IMG/VR virus record: IMGVR_UViG_3300043469_000230
Span: 1-25,166 of that record
Source: a virus
Strand: one strand, 5' to 3'
Length of the DNA: 25,166 nt
Part shown: in pieces, positions 8,457 to 15,779 of the stretch
How positions within the stretch are numbered: the stretch's first letter is position 1
Layout: each line of letters begins with the position of its first letter
Notes under the pieces: generated by a model
What the model was told of the DNA's origin: nothing
The model's database searches: none
Seen by the model: only the letters and a program-made list of their open reading frames with translations
Program-made: the position numbers and the translations under genes

Positions 8457-9107
8457 TTATTTATATGACTTTCTCTGCCAGAAGTTTTTCTTATAGAATC
8501 CAAATGGCGGATTGTGCATTAGATTGGTATACCATGGGAACTTGAAAGGCTTCTTGTCTTCTACATCTGACTTCCAGTTATCTCTTTTAATGGGGATAGC
8601 CTGAATAATTGGGGTACCTGCTGGAATAATGCCCTTAAAGTTTTTCTTAACAAAAAATGGAAAGTTTACAGGAAGAGGGAATCTGTCTGTTTCTACTATT
8701 CCTGTCAATGAGTAGAATGGTAGGTCTATTCTGTTGAGTGGGTGCACAAACATGGTGCTATAACCTTTTGGTGTCTTTGTTACAAAAAAGTTAATCCACT
8801 TATACGGTATTTCAGAGTATTCTTCTGGAATGTCTAGTGTTTGAAGTTGATCCTTAATGTGAAGAGATACCTGTTCAGTTTTTGATACCTGCTGAAATCC
8901 GTTTTCATCTACATATACGTCAGACGCTAAAACAATAACATATCCAGATGTTAGGGTATCTAGAAATGGTATGCATTTCTTTACAGTTTCTACACCAGCA
9001 ATTACTCCAGGAAGTTTTCTAAACCATTCTGGAACAAACTTTGATGCAGGTTGTGGATGTGGAAACTGTATCGATACGTCTACTGACTGAAACTTAATTT
9101 TCTTCAT
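8457..9107 (-). CDS. Conserved phage protein, copy B of a paralogous pair
   Basis: A 216-residue soluble protein, clearly paralogous to the product at 9465-10157. Shared signature in order: 'P.W(F/Y)', 'K(K/R)CIPFLD...SGY', a 'D(V/I)(Y/F)V' strand, 'F..(I/V)KTPKG(Y/W)S', 'VHPLNR.DLPF..T.GI', '(P/N)(V/I)NFPFF or IPFF', 'G(I/V)IPAGTP...IPIKR.NW', and an end 'KSYK(K)..FWQRK.Y/K'. I know this arrangement from many environmental phage genomes as a family of unknown function (possibly DUF6065; number from memory, not checked). The chosen ATG at 9107 has AGGAG 6 nt before it and overlaps the preceding gene by 14 nt; nine extra upstream codons from a TTG are possible but less likely. The location among fibre genes suggests a virion-associated role. 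Confidence 0.82.
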   Translation of the reverse strand: MKKIKFQSVDVSIQFPHPQPASKFVPEWFRKLPGVIAGVETVKKCIPFLDTLTSGYVIVLASDVYVDENGFQQVSKTEQVSLHIKDQLQTLDIPEEYSEIPYKWINFFVTKTPKGYSTMFVHPLNRIDLPFYSLTGIVETDRFPLPVNFPFFVKKNFKGIIPAGTPIIQAIPIKRDNWKSDVEDKKPFKFPWYTNLMHNPPFGFYKKNFWQRKSYK

Positions 9108-9465
9108 TTTGTTCTCCTGTAAAAGTACCGTCAACGAAAGCCATTCCCTTTTTGACCTTTATGTCTTTGGGGTCAAAAGGAACAAACTTAACGCCTCTGC
9201 TTGTCAGCATCTTGGCTGTTTCGTGATTAACCCTAATCATCTCTATAACTTTTCCACCTTTGACAACAGCCATGTATGTTAGATCTGCATATGGGATTGC
9301 CTCTTCTGGCAATCTAAACTTTGCATCTTCTGGTTGGAATGGCTCTTTTGCCCTTCCAATTTCTAAAAACTTTGCGTAAAGAATGTTAAATATTAATGAC
9401 TTTATGGTTGGTCGGAACTCTCCTAGCAGGTCTCCGTAGACCATTCTACTCTTAGATCTAGGCAT
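9094..9465 (-). CDS. Small protein between the paralogues, unknown function
   Basis: This is a 123-residue basic protein that I do not recognise. The N terminus is strongly basic ('PRSKSRMVYGDLLGEFRPTIK'). Then come a short hydrophobic stretch ('SLIFNILYAKFLEI') and an alpha/beta-like part ('MAVVKGGKVIEMIRVNHETAKMLTSRGVKFVPFD'). The ATG at 9465 shares its A with the upstream TAA (TAATG) and has AAAGGAA about 9 nt before it, so translation is coupled; an upstream TTG would add 8 residues. The 3' end overlaps the next gene by 14 nt. The tight packing between two paralogues suggests the three products act together or are moved together. Confidence 0.78.
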   Translation of the reverse strand: MPRSKSRMVYGDLLGEFRPTIKSLIFNILYAKFLEIGRAKEPFQPEDAKFRLPEEAIPYADLTYMAVVKGGKVIEMIRVNHETAKMLTSRGVKFVPFDPKDIKVKKGMAFVDGTFTGEQNEEN

Positions 9466-10157
9466 TAGTTGTATTCCTTTCGTTGCCAAAAATACTTTTT
9501 GTAACTCTTTCCTGGCGATCTTACAAAAGCACCTTGAAGATCTTCTAGATACTGAATTCCACGATCATTCTTTAATGAAGACCAGTTTGACCTTTTGATT
9601 GGAATGATTTGTGCAAAAGGAGTTCCTGCAGGAATCACGCCGACGAAGTCGTCCTTGATGAAAAATGGAATGTTGCCAGATGTTGAATATTTATCTGAAT
9701 CCATAATACCAGCAGTAATTGTAAAAGGCAAGTCGTGTCTGTTAAGTGGGTGAACAACCAGTGCACTCCAGCCCTTGGGAGTCTTGATTCCCCAGAATCC
9801 TCTAAATGCAAGATGGTTTGGGTAGTGTCCTGCTGGTCTTGGCATCTTCTCTCCAAGATCTTTTACTCGTTCTGCAATGAAGTCTTGAAAGATTTCTGGT
9901 GAGTTCCACCTAATGTTTAACGTTCCATCCTCATTCTTTGAAACAAAAATGTCTACTGGGGTTACCAATGCATAGCCACTAATCATTGCGTCAAGAAATG
10001 GGATACACCTTTTTAGACCTGCAACCTCTTCTCCATTTTCTGGATTTTTAATTGTGTTCTCTGACTGCTTATACCAAGATGGCAAAAGTTTTTTGATTGG
10101 AATTGGCTGACCCAAATTAAAGTATTCTTTTTTAGAAAAAAATCTAATTATTTTCAT
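9465..10157 (-). CDS. Conserved phage protein, copy A of a paralogous pair
   Basis: A 230-residue soluble protein and paralogue of the gene at 8457-9107. Visible signature: 'KKLLPSWYKQSE', 'LKRCIPFLDAMISGYALVTPVDIFV', 'FRGFWGIKTPKGWSALVVHPLNRHDLPF', 'GIMDSDKY', 'NIPFFIKDDFVGVIPAGTPFAQIIPIKRSNWSS' and a C-terminal 'KKYFWQRKEYN'. The regular beta-strand pattern with 'IPAGTP.AQIIPIKR' suggests a compact beta fold. No catalytic motif is evident, so I assign no activity. The start at 10157 has a weak GGG-containing site, and the gene follows the fibre gene upstream by 14 nt. Same family as its paralogue (possibly DUF6065). Confidence 0.82.
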   Translation of the reverse strand: MKIIRFFSKKEYFNLGQPIPIKKLLPSWYKQSENTIKNPENGEEVAGLKRCIPFLDAMISGYALVTPVDIFVSKNEDGTLNIRWNSPEIFQDFIAERVKDLGEKMPRPAGHYPNHLAFRGFWGIKTPKGWSALVVHPLNRHDLPFTITAGIMDSDKYSTSGNIPFFIKDDFVGVIPAGTPFAQIIPIKRSNWSSLKNDRGIQYLEDLQGAFVRSPGKSYKKYFWQRKEYN

Positions 10158-10171
10158 TTTAACCCTATCTG

Positions 10172-11236
10172 CTAGTTTCTAGTAATTTGTACTGATGTAC
10201 CAATTATATCACTTTGCTGATAGGCAGATGGTGAAATTGCAATTCCAAACTTGGTATTTACCGTAGCCCCTGTTGCTGTGTACACTAGGTCTGATCCCAG
10301 TTGGCTTACAAAGTTGTTATCGCTAAAAGCCTTTGCCGTAATTTGATTGCCAGAAAGGGACACCAAAAGCGATGCTGCTGTTTGTGCTGCAGAAACTATT
10401 GATGAGGTAATTGTGCTTACAGTACCGCCAACTGACTGCCTAACTCTAAGAATTTGAGAATAGGCATATGTGGTTGCGTTTGTAAAACTGAAAGTTTGAT
10501 AGGTTCCACCTGCGGTAAACCAAAAATATGAAACACCGTTCCAGGCATAACCTGTTCCTGCTGCATAATAGTAGTAGTTGGAGTATGCAGAATAGTTCAT
10601 AGTTGGGGTGTTAAACCAATACCAGTTTCCTCCAGATGTTGCTGAAGTATAAGTTGTTGAAGAGTTGTATTTTGGTGGACCATTAACAAAGAATGGACCA
10701 GAGTAGGTAATTTTTGAGGTATAGTTAGTGGTTGTGCTGTTCTGACCCTGTGCCTTAGCAAACCCCTCGGTTCCTACGTAATACGTAGAGGCAGCAGGAC
10801 CAGCGTAATTAGTAAAAGAAAATTGATTAGAAGCGTTGGATCCCTGAGAGTCAAAGTATGCATTCTGTGAATAGGCATATGCAGTGTTTCCTGGAATTGT
10901 ATTGTATTCTGAATCGATTCCCACCATCCACCAGTCTGAAGAACTCTGTACCCAGATTGCTGCTGCTGCACCTTGCTCTGTGCCTGCAATTCTAATTGTG
11001 TTATTTCCTGTTGGCATGGTGACGGTAGCGATTGGATAGGACGTTCCAGATGATGTTGGGGTTGTGGTTGCCTTAGCCTTTCCAGAGGTTACCTGAATTG
11101 TTTGACTTGTCGCATCCCATCTTGAGCCATCTGTTGCGGTGCCGAGCGAGCCAGTTGTGTTTGATCTAGCAGAAAAGGTATCAACAAACCTTTTTCTAAC
11201 TGATGACGCTACCTGGCTAAAGAATGATGCTGGCAT
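10172..11236 (-). CDS. Fibre protein, Ser/Thr/Tyr-rich
   Basis: A 354-residue secretion-free virion-type protein. The N-terminal 'RKRFVDTFSARSNTTGSLGTATDGSRWDATSQTIQVTSGKAKATTT' resembles the opening strands of a concanavalin-like module found in phage tail proteins. The middle is extremely rich in Tyr, Asn, Ser and Thr ('YSAYSNYYYYAAGTGYAWNGVSYFWF'), typical of receptor-binding tips. The C-terminal part ('LVSLSGNQITAKAFSDNNFVSQLGSDLVYTATGATVNTKFGIAIS') is a plausible second half of the same beta sandwich, split by the Tyr-rich insert. The ATG at 11236 overlaps the upstream stop as TAATG; a TTG 10 codons upstream is an alternative. It is coupled to the repeat-containing fibre gene and probably forms the tip or partner of that fibre (inference). 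Confidence 0.75.
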   Translation of the reverse strand: MPASFFSQVASSVRKRFVDTFSARSNTTGSLGTATDGSRWDATSQTIQVTSGKAKATTTPTSSGTSYPIATVTMPTGNNTIRIAGTEQGAAAAIWVQSSSDWWMVGIDSEYNTIPGNTAYAYSQNAYFDSQGSNASNQFSFTNYAGPAASTYYVGTEGFAKAQGQNSTTTNYTSKITYSGPFFVNGPPKYNSSTTYTSATSGGNWYWFNTPTMNYSAYSNYYYYAAGTGYAWNGVSYFWFTAGGTYQTFSFTNATTYAYSQILRVRQSVGGTVSTITSSIVSAAQTAASLLVSLSGNQITAKAFSDNNFVSQLGSDLVYTATGATVNTKFGIAISPSAYQQSDIIGTSVQITRN

Positions 11237-12852
11237 TATGCTGTAAGGTCTCCGATCAGCACCCAAGTGTCAGTAGCACGTTTAATAAGGGTGGCTGAAG
11301 ACCATTGAGCACGTAGTTTAGTTCCAGGAGTAGCATTTAGCGTACCGCCAGATGGTCCAGCAACAGTGATCTGTCCTGCACCTGTTTGAAGAATTGTAAT
11401 TTGCGTTCCTACTGGATATGGGACTGATGCATTTGTTGGAACAGTTACTGTAATTGCAGAAGAGTTGTTTACTTCTACGATATCTCCAGCATCTCCTGCC
11501 ACAAGTGTGTAGGCTGTTCCTGTCTGTCCATTAATAATAACTGGTACAGCACCAACATATCTGTTTACCCAAGTTGTGCCATTGTAATACATTACATCAT
11601 TGGTGGTAGCGGAAGTGATTGTTACGTCTGTAAGGTCATCAAATGCTGGGGTAGCGTTAATGGTTGCCCAAGAAGCAGCGGTACCGTTGGTAGTAAGATA
11701 CTTACCACTATTTCCAGATTGTGATGGCAACGTGCTAAGTCCTGTGATTGTTGCTCCAGTGAAATTAACAGAACCTGTTGCAGTCAACCCAGATGTTTCC
11801 AAGGTTCCAACCGCCATAGTATCCAAAGACCCTTGTGCAAAATTGACAGTTGTTGTTGGCTCGTCAATTACGCCCTTAAACAATTTCCACTTTCCAGCAG
11901 AAGAGTCACGAACTAATCCTGAGTGCTGATATGTTCCATCATTAAACGAAGCAACTAGACCAAGGTCTGCAGTGTTGGCATCATTGCCCTCACCGATATA
12001 AATAAGTGGGTCTTCAACAGTTAGGTCTGAGACATTCACAGTTGTTGAAGTGCCATTAACTGTAAAGTCTCCAGTAATAACCAGGTCTCCGCCAATATAG
12101 ACATCCTTAGAAATACCTGCACCACCAGAAACTACCAATGATCCTGTGGTTGTGCTAGTTGACTCTGTTGTGTCCGACGCTGTAACTTTGCCTGTAAAGG
12201 TTGGTGTGGCAGTTGGAGCCTTGTCGTTAAGTTGTGTTTGAATTGCAGATGTTACTCCATCCACATAGTTAAGTTCTGTGGTTGTAAGCGTTGCACCGTC
12301 AAGAATATTGAGTTCTGCTGCTGAAGCGGTTACTCCATCAAGAGTGTTTAGTTCTGCTGTTGAAGCAGTTACTCCGTCAAGAATATTTAGTTCTGCTGTT
12401 GAGGCAGTTATACCAACAAGAGTATTTAGTTCTGCAGTAGACGCTAGGAGACCGTCTAGGCGGTTAATCTCTGAAGCATCTGCGGTTACACCGTCTAGGA
12501 TGTTAAGTTCGTTTGTAGAGGCTGTGATGCCGTCTAGGACGTTAATTTCTGATGCCGTAGCGGTTACTCCGTCAAGGATTGCTAGTTCCGCTGCCGAGAC
12601 ATTACCAATTGTAGTGGTTGAGGGAAGAGTTACGTTTCCAGTAAATGTAGGAGAGGCTATAGGTGCTTTAGAATCAATGTTCAGATCAATTGTGTCTTTA
12701 AAATATGGAAGTGAGTTCCAGCCAGTAGTTCCATCACCAATCTTAAACTGACCAGTATCAGTTTCTACACCAATTTCTCCTGCAGCCATAACAGTATTTG
12801 CGGAGGTCCACTGCGTTGCAGTTCCTCTTCTCTGTAGCATTCTTTGTGCCAT
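11236..12852 (-). CDS. Tail fibre with nine 13-residue repeats
   Basis: A 538-residue protein. Residues 1-52 ('MAQRMLQRRGTATQWTSANTVMAAGEIGVETDTGQFKIGDGTTGWNSLPYFK') form a well-known phage fibre head domain resembling the N terminus of the major tropism determinant. About residues 88-205 hold nine copies of a 13-residue repeat with consensus T-A-S-x-A-E-L-N-x-L-D-G-V, a repeat seen in long fibres of marine phages. The central part ('LVVSGGAGISKDVYIGGDLVITGDFTVNGTSTTV') is also typical of fibre shafts. The last 75 residues ('AITVTVPTNASVPYPVGTQITILQTGAGQITV...WVLIGDL') form a C-terminal module shared with the gene at 18189-18845. The start has AGGAGATT about 9 nt before it, after a 45-nt leader. 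It should bind host surface receptors. Confidence 0.85.
   Translation of the reverse strand: MAQRMLQRRGTATQWTSANTVMAAGEIGVETDTGQFKIGDGTTGWNSLPYFKDTIDLNIDSKAPIASPTFTGNVTLPSTTTIGNVSAAELAILDGVTATASEINVLDGITASTNELNILDGVTADASEINRLDGLLASTAELNTLVGITASTAELNILDGVTASTAELNTLDGVTASAAELNILDGATLTTTELNYVDGVTSAIQTQLNDKAPTATPTFTGKVTASDTTESTSTTTGSLVVSGGAGISKDVYIGGDLVITGDFTVNGTSTTVNVSDLTVEDPLIYIGEGNDANTADLGLVASFNDGTYQHSGLVRDSSAGKWKLFKGVIDEPTTTVNFAQGSLDTMAVGTLETSGLTATGSVNFTGATITGLSTLPSQSGNSGKYLTTNGTAASWATINATPAFDDLTDVTITSATTNDVMYYNGTTWVNRYVGAVPVIINGQTGTAYTLVAGDAGDIVEVNNSSAITVTVPTNASVPYPVGTQITILQTGAGQITVAGPSGGTLNATPGTKLRAQWSSATLIKRATDTWVLIGDLTA
12250..12600 (-). repeat. 39-bp coding tandem repeats in the fibre gene
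   Basis: Nine tandem units of 39 bp encode the 13-residue fibre repeat (ELN-x-LDG core). Units differ at the third codon position and at a few residues ('EINVLDG', 'ELNTLVG', 'ELNYVDG'), so the repeat is old or recombining rather than a recent slippage product. Copy number may vary among related phages. Confidence 0.85.
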
Positions 12853-12897
12853 ATTTAAAAATCTCCTAGTTGGGGTCTACCCAGACATTACAAACTA

Positions 12898-12906
12898 ATT
12901 ATAACA
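12898..12906 (-). promoter_or_regulatory. Extended -10 promoter of the repeat fibre gene
   Basis: TGTTATAAT on the minus strand, 45 nt before the ATG at 12852, with an AGGAGATT ribosome site in the leader. No -35 is visible. The box lies between this gene and the small gene ending at 12921. Confidence 0.55.
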
Positions 12907-12920
12907 TATATTGATATACA

Positions 12921-13145
12921 TTAAGGGGTTCCGCCATCTACTACGGCTCCCCAGATGGTTGTTGTTGGATCTCCGCCATCTAGTTCTAACAAGCCAGATG
13001 ATCCAGCAATTTCATCAAGGTATTGTTTTGTTACTGCGTGTTCTGGTTCTGTTGGAGTGCCAACGACTACAGGTCCACCGAATGTACCGCTGCCATTTAC
13101 AGCAATTCCATTTTTGACCTTAAAGTCTTTGTTTGATGTCGTCAA
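12921..13145 (-). CDS. Small fibre-associated protein, TTG start
   Basis: A 74-residue protein: 'TSNKDFKVKNGIAVNGSGTFGGPVVVGTPTEPEHAVTKQYLDEIAG...'. Its first 20 residues match the start of the next-upstream fibre ('DKDFRIKAGLVVEGANATVNG'), a module found at the N terminus of phage fibres. 'EHAVTKQYLDE' is also a common fibre motif ('(D/E)xAVTKxYVD'). The protein then ends after about 25 residues, so it is either a minimal fibre or a remnant attachment domain. The only usable start is TTG at 13145; it has TTAGGAGAG at ideal spacing, which supports it. A TGGTATAAT box lies 19 nt upstream. Confidence 0.75.
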   Translation of the reverse strand: MTTSNKDFKVKNGIAVNGSGTFGGPVVVGTPTEPEHAVTKQYLDEIAGSSGLLELDGGDPTTTIWGAVVDGGTP

Positions 13146-13164
13146 GATGCTCTCCTAAGTTTTA

Positions 13165-13173
13165 ATTATACCA
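13165..13173 (-). promoter_or_regulatory. Extended -10 promoter of the 74-residue gene
   Basis: TGGTATAAT on the minus strand, 19 nt before the TTG start at 13145 and just downstream of the terminator at 13180-13218. This lets the small gene be expressed independently of the fibre gene before it. Confidence 0.6.
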
Positions 13174-13179
13174 TCAATT

Positions 13180-13218
13180 AAAAACAAAAATACCCCCCAG
13201 TATTTCATGGGGGGTATT
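13180..13218 (-). terminator. Rho-independent terminator
   Basis: On the minus strand ATACCCCCC (13209-13217) pairs perfectly with GGGGGGTAT (13190-13198) around a 10-nt loop, followed by TTTTTGTTTTT. It lies 12 nt past the stop of the fibre gene at 13230 and should end that transcript. Confidence 0.93.
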
Positions 13219-13229
13219 CTCATAATCGT

Positions 13230-14756
13230 TTAGATCAATAGTGTTCCGACTACGGTTACATCTGTTGATGCGTTTAGTGTGGTAACACGAATGCGAACAT
13301 TGCTTCCGCTTACATCTGCTGTTACGGTTGCCAACTCTTCGTCGGTGTAAACAATACCAAATTCGGTAATTGCTACGTTGTCTGAAGAGTCTAGGGTAAC
13401 CATAATCTCAGATACCTGCGAGTGGGTTGCTGTATTAGCCTTTACAACCAACTTTGCAGACTTGTAGTCCGCCTTAGCCCAGGTTAGACCAGATACTGTT
13501 CCAGCAGTTGCTACCGTCTGAGTATCTGCAACGGTCTTAGAGACGTTGTTAACGATAACTGCATTTGGGTAGATGTCTGCTGCAGAAACTGCATCAATTG
13601 CACGTTCGTCAGTAAAGTATAGGTTGTTGTCGCCTTCTTCAATGTCGTCTGTAGTTAGAGCGTCAATTGCAGTAGAGATGTCGCCAGATACATCAATGTC
13701 CAACTGTGATGATGGAACCTTTCCGTTGCCGTCAAGGGTTGCTACACCGTCTGCTACACCCTTTTGGGTTAGAGGAATGTATTCATCCAACTGTCCAGGA
13801 AGGTCTGTTGCAAGAACAAAGTTAGTGTCTGCGTAGTCCTTGGCGTTCTGCTCTGCTGTTGCTGCTGCACCTGCAACATCGTATGCCGATGCGGTTGCAG
13901 AAAGTGCTGCAGTGTTGAAGTCAGAGATGTCTGCTGCATCTAGTCCAGTTACAGAGATTGTGTCGCTAACAATGCTGATGTTGTCTCCAGCGGTAAGTTC
14001 ATTTTGCTTACCTGCTAGAGCAGTAGTCATTGTTGTTGCGTAGTTTGCATCATCGTTAATTGCTGCTGCAATCTCGTTAAGGGTGTCTAGAAGTCCTGGA
14101 GCACCATCAACTAGAGCGTCAACTGCATTCTCAACTGCTGTTCCAACATATGTCTCAGTTGCATATCCTGAAAGATCTGCAGACTTCAAGTATCCGTAAC
14201 CGTCAACTGCTGCGTCTAGTCCAGATGTTGGCGTGTAGTCTTCCAATGCTGAATCAGTGTAGTTGTTTGCGTTAGTTTCTGCTGTTGATGCTGAACCTGC
14301 TGGGTCATAGTTTACTGCAAGTCCATCTGCATAAGACTCTGCTGCTGTTTGTGCTGAGGCTGCTGCACCGTAAGCATCATAGACTGTAGACAGTCCGCTG
14401 ATTGCGGTGTCCGTGTAGTCGTTTGCATTGCCTTCGGCAGTGGTTGCAGCACCTGCTGCATCGTAGGCTGCTGAAGTTGCATCTAGTGCACGTTGGTTGG
14501 TGAAGTATAGGTTGGTTTCTCCCTCTTCAATAACATCTGTGTCTAGTGCATCTACTGCAGTTGAAACTGCTGTGCTAATTTCATCTGCTACAGCATTTGC
14601 TGCTCTCTCAGCGGTAAAGTACAGATTGGTACTGCCTTCTTGTAGGTCGTCCGTTGAACTTCCTGTGGTAATGATGTCTTCGCCATTAACGGTAGCGTTT
14701 GCTCCCTCAACGACAAGACCTGCTTTAATTCTAAAGTCTTTGTCTACTGTTGCCAT
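13230..14756 (-). CDS. Tail fibre with NLYFT and YDAAGAA repeats
   Basis: A 508-residue Ala/Asp/Thr-rich, Cys-free fibre protein. The N-terminal module 'DKDFRIKAGLVVEGANATVNGEDI' is shared with the gene at 12921. The motif 'D-x-x-x-E-G-x-x-NLYFT-x-x-RA' occurs three times (near residues 37, 75 and 373), and 'A-A-Y-D-x-A-G-A-A-x-T-A-E-x-N-A-x-x-Y' occurs about five times between residues 97 and 290; both are typical fibre shaft repeats. The last ~95 residues ('VSGLTWAKADYKSAKLVVKANTATHSQVSEIMVTLDSSDNVAITEFGIVYT') form a beta domain like that of the next-upstream gene product and of marine phage fibres. The ATG has AAAGGAGATA before it; the gene follows its neighbour by 18 nt and ends in a terminator. 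Confidence 0.85.
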   Translation of the reverse strand: MATVDKDFRIKAGLVVEGANATVNGEDIITTGSSTDDLQEGSTNLYFTAERAANAVADEISTAVSTAVDALDTDVIEEGETNLYFTNQRALDATSAAYDAAGAATTAEGNANDYTDTAISGLSTVYDAYGAAASAQTAAESYADGLAVNYDPAGSASTAETNANNYTDSALEDYTPTSGLDAAVDGYGYLKSADLSGYATETYVGTAVENAVDALVDGAPGLLDTLNEIAAAINDDANYATTMTTALAGKQNELTAGDNISIVSDTISVTGLDAADISDFNTAALSATASAYDVAGAAATAEQNAKDYADTNFVLATDLPGQLDEYIPLTQKGVADGVATLDGNGKVPSSQLDIDVSGDISTAIDALTTDDIEEGDNNLYFTDERAIDAVSAADIYPNAVIVNNVSKTVADTQTVATAGTVSGLTWAKADYKSAKLVVKANTATHSQVSEIMVTLDSSDNVAITEFGIVYTDEELATVTADVSGSNVRIRVTTLNASTDVTVVGTLLI

Positions 14757-14774
14757 TTTTATATCTCCTTTAAA

Positions 14775-15212
14775 TTATGCCTTAAGTCCCATACGAGCGA
14801 ATCGCACGGTGACTGGCTTGGTGGTTCCTGGAGTTACAATAAGTGACACTGTATCTCCAGACTTAGAGACATTAATGGTTCCCATATTCCCATCGTTGTC
14901 CATTGTTCCATACTGAGTGACGTTAATATTCGTACCGTCAAAAAGTATAGAAAGTTCTGTGGCATAGAACTTACCTGTTGATGCCTTAGAAATTGTAACC
15001 ATGTACTTGACAAAACGCCAAGTAGTGCAGTCATAAGAGTCTACTGTCGTTGGATTTTCAATTCCACTAACAGAACTCTCGTTATTTCCAGCAGACCCTA
15101 GGTCAGTTGCCTGTTGCACAAGGGTATCAATAAGATCCATGTAGTCAGCCTGAGTAGGTCTGTCTCCAGATTCAAACTTTGATTTTACATGTGCTAGGGT
15201 TGATCGTGCCAT
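14775..15212 (-). CDS. Small fibre/adaptor protein with shared beta domain
   Basis: A 145-residue protein. The N-terminal helix 'LAHVKSKFESGDRPTQADYMDLIDTLVQQATDLG' is a recurrent phage fibre attachment motif (the 'F..GD.PT..DY..LIDTL' pattern). Residues ~65-145 form a beta domain ('WRFVKYMVTISKASTGKFYATELSILFDGTNINVTQYGTM...VTVRFARMGL') that aligns with the C terminus of the fibre encoded next (13230-14756). The start codon lies 7 nt behind a TGATATAAT box and has no ribosome site, so a leaderless mRNA is likely. It probably links a fibre to the baseplate or forms a short fibre (inference). Confidence 0.8.
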   Translation of the reverse strand: MARSTLAHVKSKFESGDRPTQADYMDLIDTLVQQATDLGSAGNNESSVSGIENPTTVDSYDCTTWRFVKYMVTISKASTGKFYATELSILFDGTNINVTQYGTMDNDGNMGTINVSKSGDTVSLIVTPGTTKPVTVRFARMGLKA

Positions 15213-15219
15213 ATTAACT

Positions 15220-15228
15220 ATTATATCA
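15220..15228 (-). promoter_or_regulatory. Extended -10 promoter, leaderless configuration
   Basis: TGATATAAT on the minus strand with the ATG at 15212 exactly 7 nt after it. There is no -35 box and no ribosome site. The expected transcription start coincides with the start codon. Confidence 0.65.
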
Positions 15229-15232
15229 GTTA

Positions 15233-15400
15233 TTAAAGAATATAATTATTTACACCAATAATTGCGATACCTACTGGTGCTGGATTTGTTGGTGATGATC
15301 CAGTTACAATGCCTGGCAAAAACTTAACACGAAAATTTCTATTGTTGTTAATTTTTACCTTTTTGGGATATTCGATTGCCTTAATAGTGACCCTAGGCAT
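15233..15400 (-). CDS. Small basic protein after adaptor gene
   Basis: A 55-residue protein starting MPRVTIKAIEYPKKVKINNN and ending in a hydrophobic, Pro/Gly-rich half ('GIAIIGVNNYIL'). I do not recognise it. It is supported by its start: the ATG shares its A with the TAA of the upstream gene (TAATG), the same coupling seen elsewhere in this cluster. A 27-residue gene (20272-20355) occupies the same place behind the paralogous adaptor gene at 20355-20726, which suggests a conserved two-gene unit. Confidence 0.65.
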   Translation of the reverse strand: MPRVTIKAIEYPKKVKINNNRNFRVKFLPGIVTGSSPTNPAPVGIAIIGVNNYIL

Positions 15401-15756
15401 TATTCGGTCACGTCCTCAATTATCTTCATAGATCCTTGAGCAACTGTCCAAACATATGAATCAGTTGATAACTGGATGTCGAAGAGGTCTCCAGTTTCTA
15501 GAATATCTGACTCTGAGTCAAGCAATGATACGGTGAATTCACCTTCGCCATCTGTATCTTTTTGCTCTGGAGTAAGGGAGACTACCAGAGTTCCTGCACG
15601 TCTGATGTCTGCTTTTAGGGTCCACTCGTCAATCAGTAATGGAACTCTTGCATCATCAGTTACGAATACACGAAATGAAGCAGTGTCGCCACGGACAACT
15701 GTCCATACAATTTGTGGTGGGACATTCCCTACTAGTTGTGTATTTGATCTAGCCAT
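15400..15756 (-). CDS. RGDT-type tail adaptor protein, copy 1
   Basis: A 118-residue beta-rich protein, one of three related proteins in the window (see 19854-20234 and 20355-20726). The shared pattern is 'V(V)RGDTA.(F/L)R(V/I)', a central '(D/S)(E/D/G)(W/Y)' strand, and a final part 'G.LFDIQLSTDSYVWTVAQGSMKI'. Phage genomes often carry such proteins next to fibres, where N-terminal domains of similar design attach upper baseplate proteins; that role is inferred. The open frame extends 17 codons upstream, but the ATG at 15756 is 6 nt behind TGGTATAAT with no ribosome site, so this start on a leaderless mRNA is preferred. Confidence 0.77.
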   Translation of the reverse strand: MARSNTQLVGNVPPQIVWTVVRGDTASFRVFVTDDARVPLLIDEWTLKADIRRAGTLVVSLTPEQKDTDGEGEFTVSLLDSESDILETGDLFDIQLSTDSYVWTVAQGSMKIIEDVTE

Positions 15757-15762
15757 AATAAA

Positions 15763-15771
15763 ATTATACCA
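15763..15771 (-). promoter_or_regulatory. Extended -10 promoter, leaderless configuration
   Basis: TGGTATAAT on the minus strand, 6 nt before the ATG at 15756; no -35 and no ribosome site. It fixes the start of the adaptor gene at 15756 rather than at the longer frame. Confidence 0.65.
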
Positions 15772-15779
15772 CCGATTGA

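Noticed and set aside
12250-12600. Regular 39-bp repeats as a possible CRISPR array
   Set aside because: Units are contiguous and in frame without spacers, and encode a known fibre repeat.
12278-12751. 157-codon plus-strand repetitive frame
   Set aside because: It is the antisense reading of the 39-bp fibre repeats.
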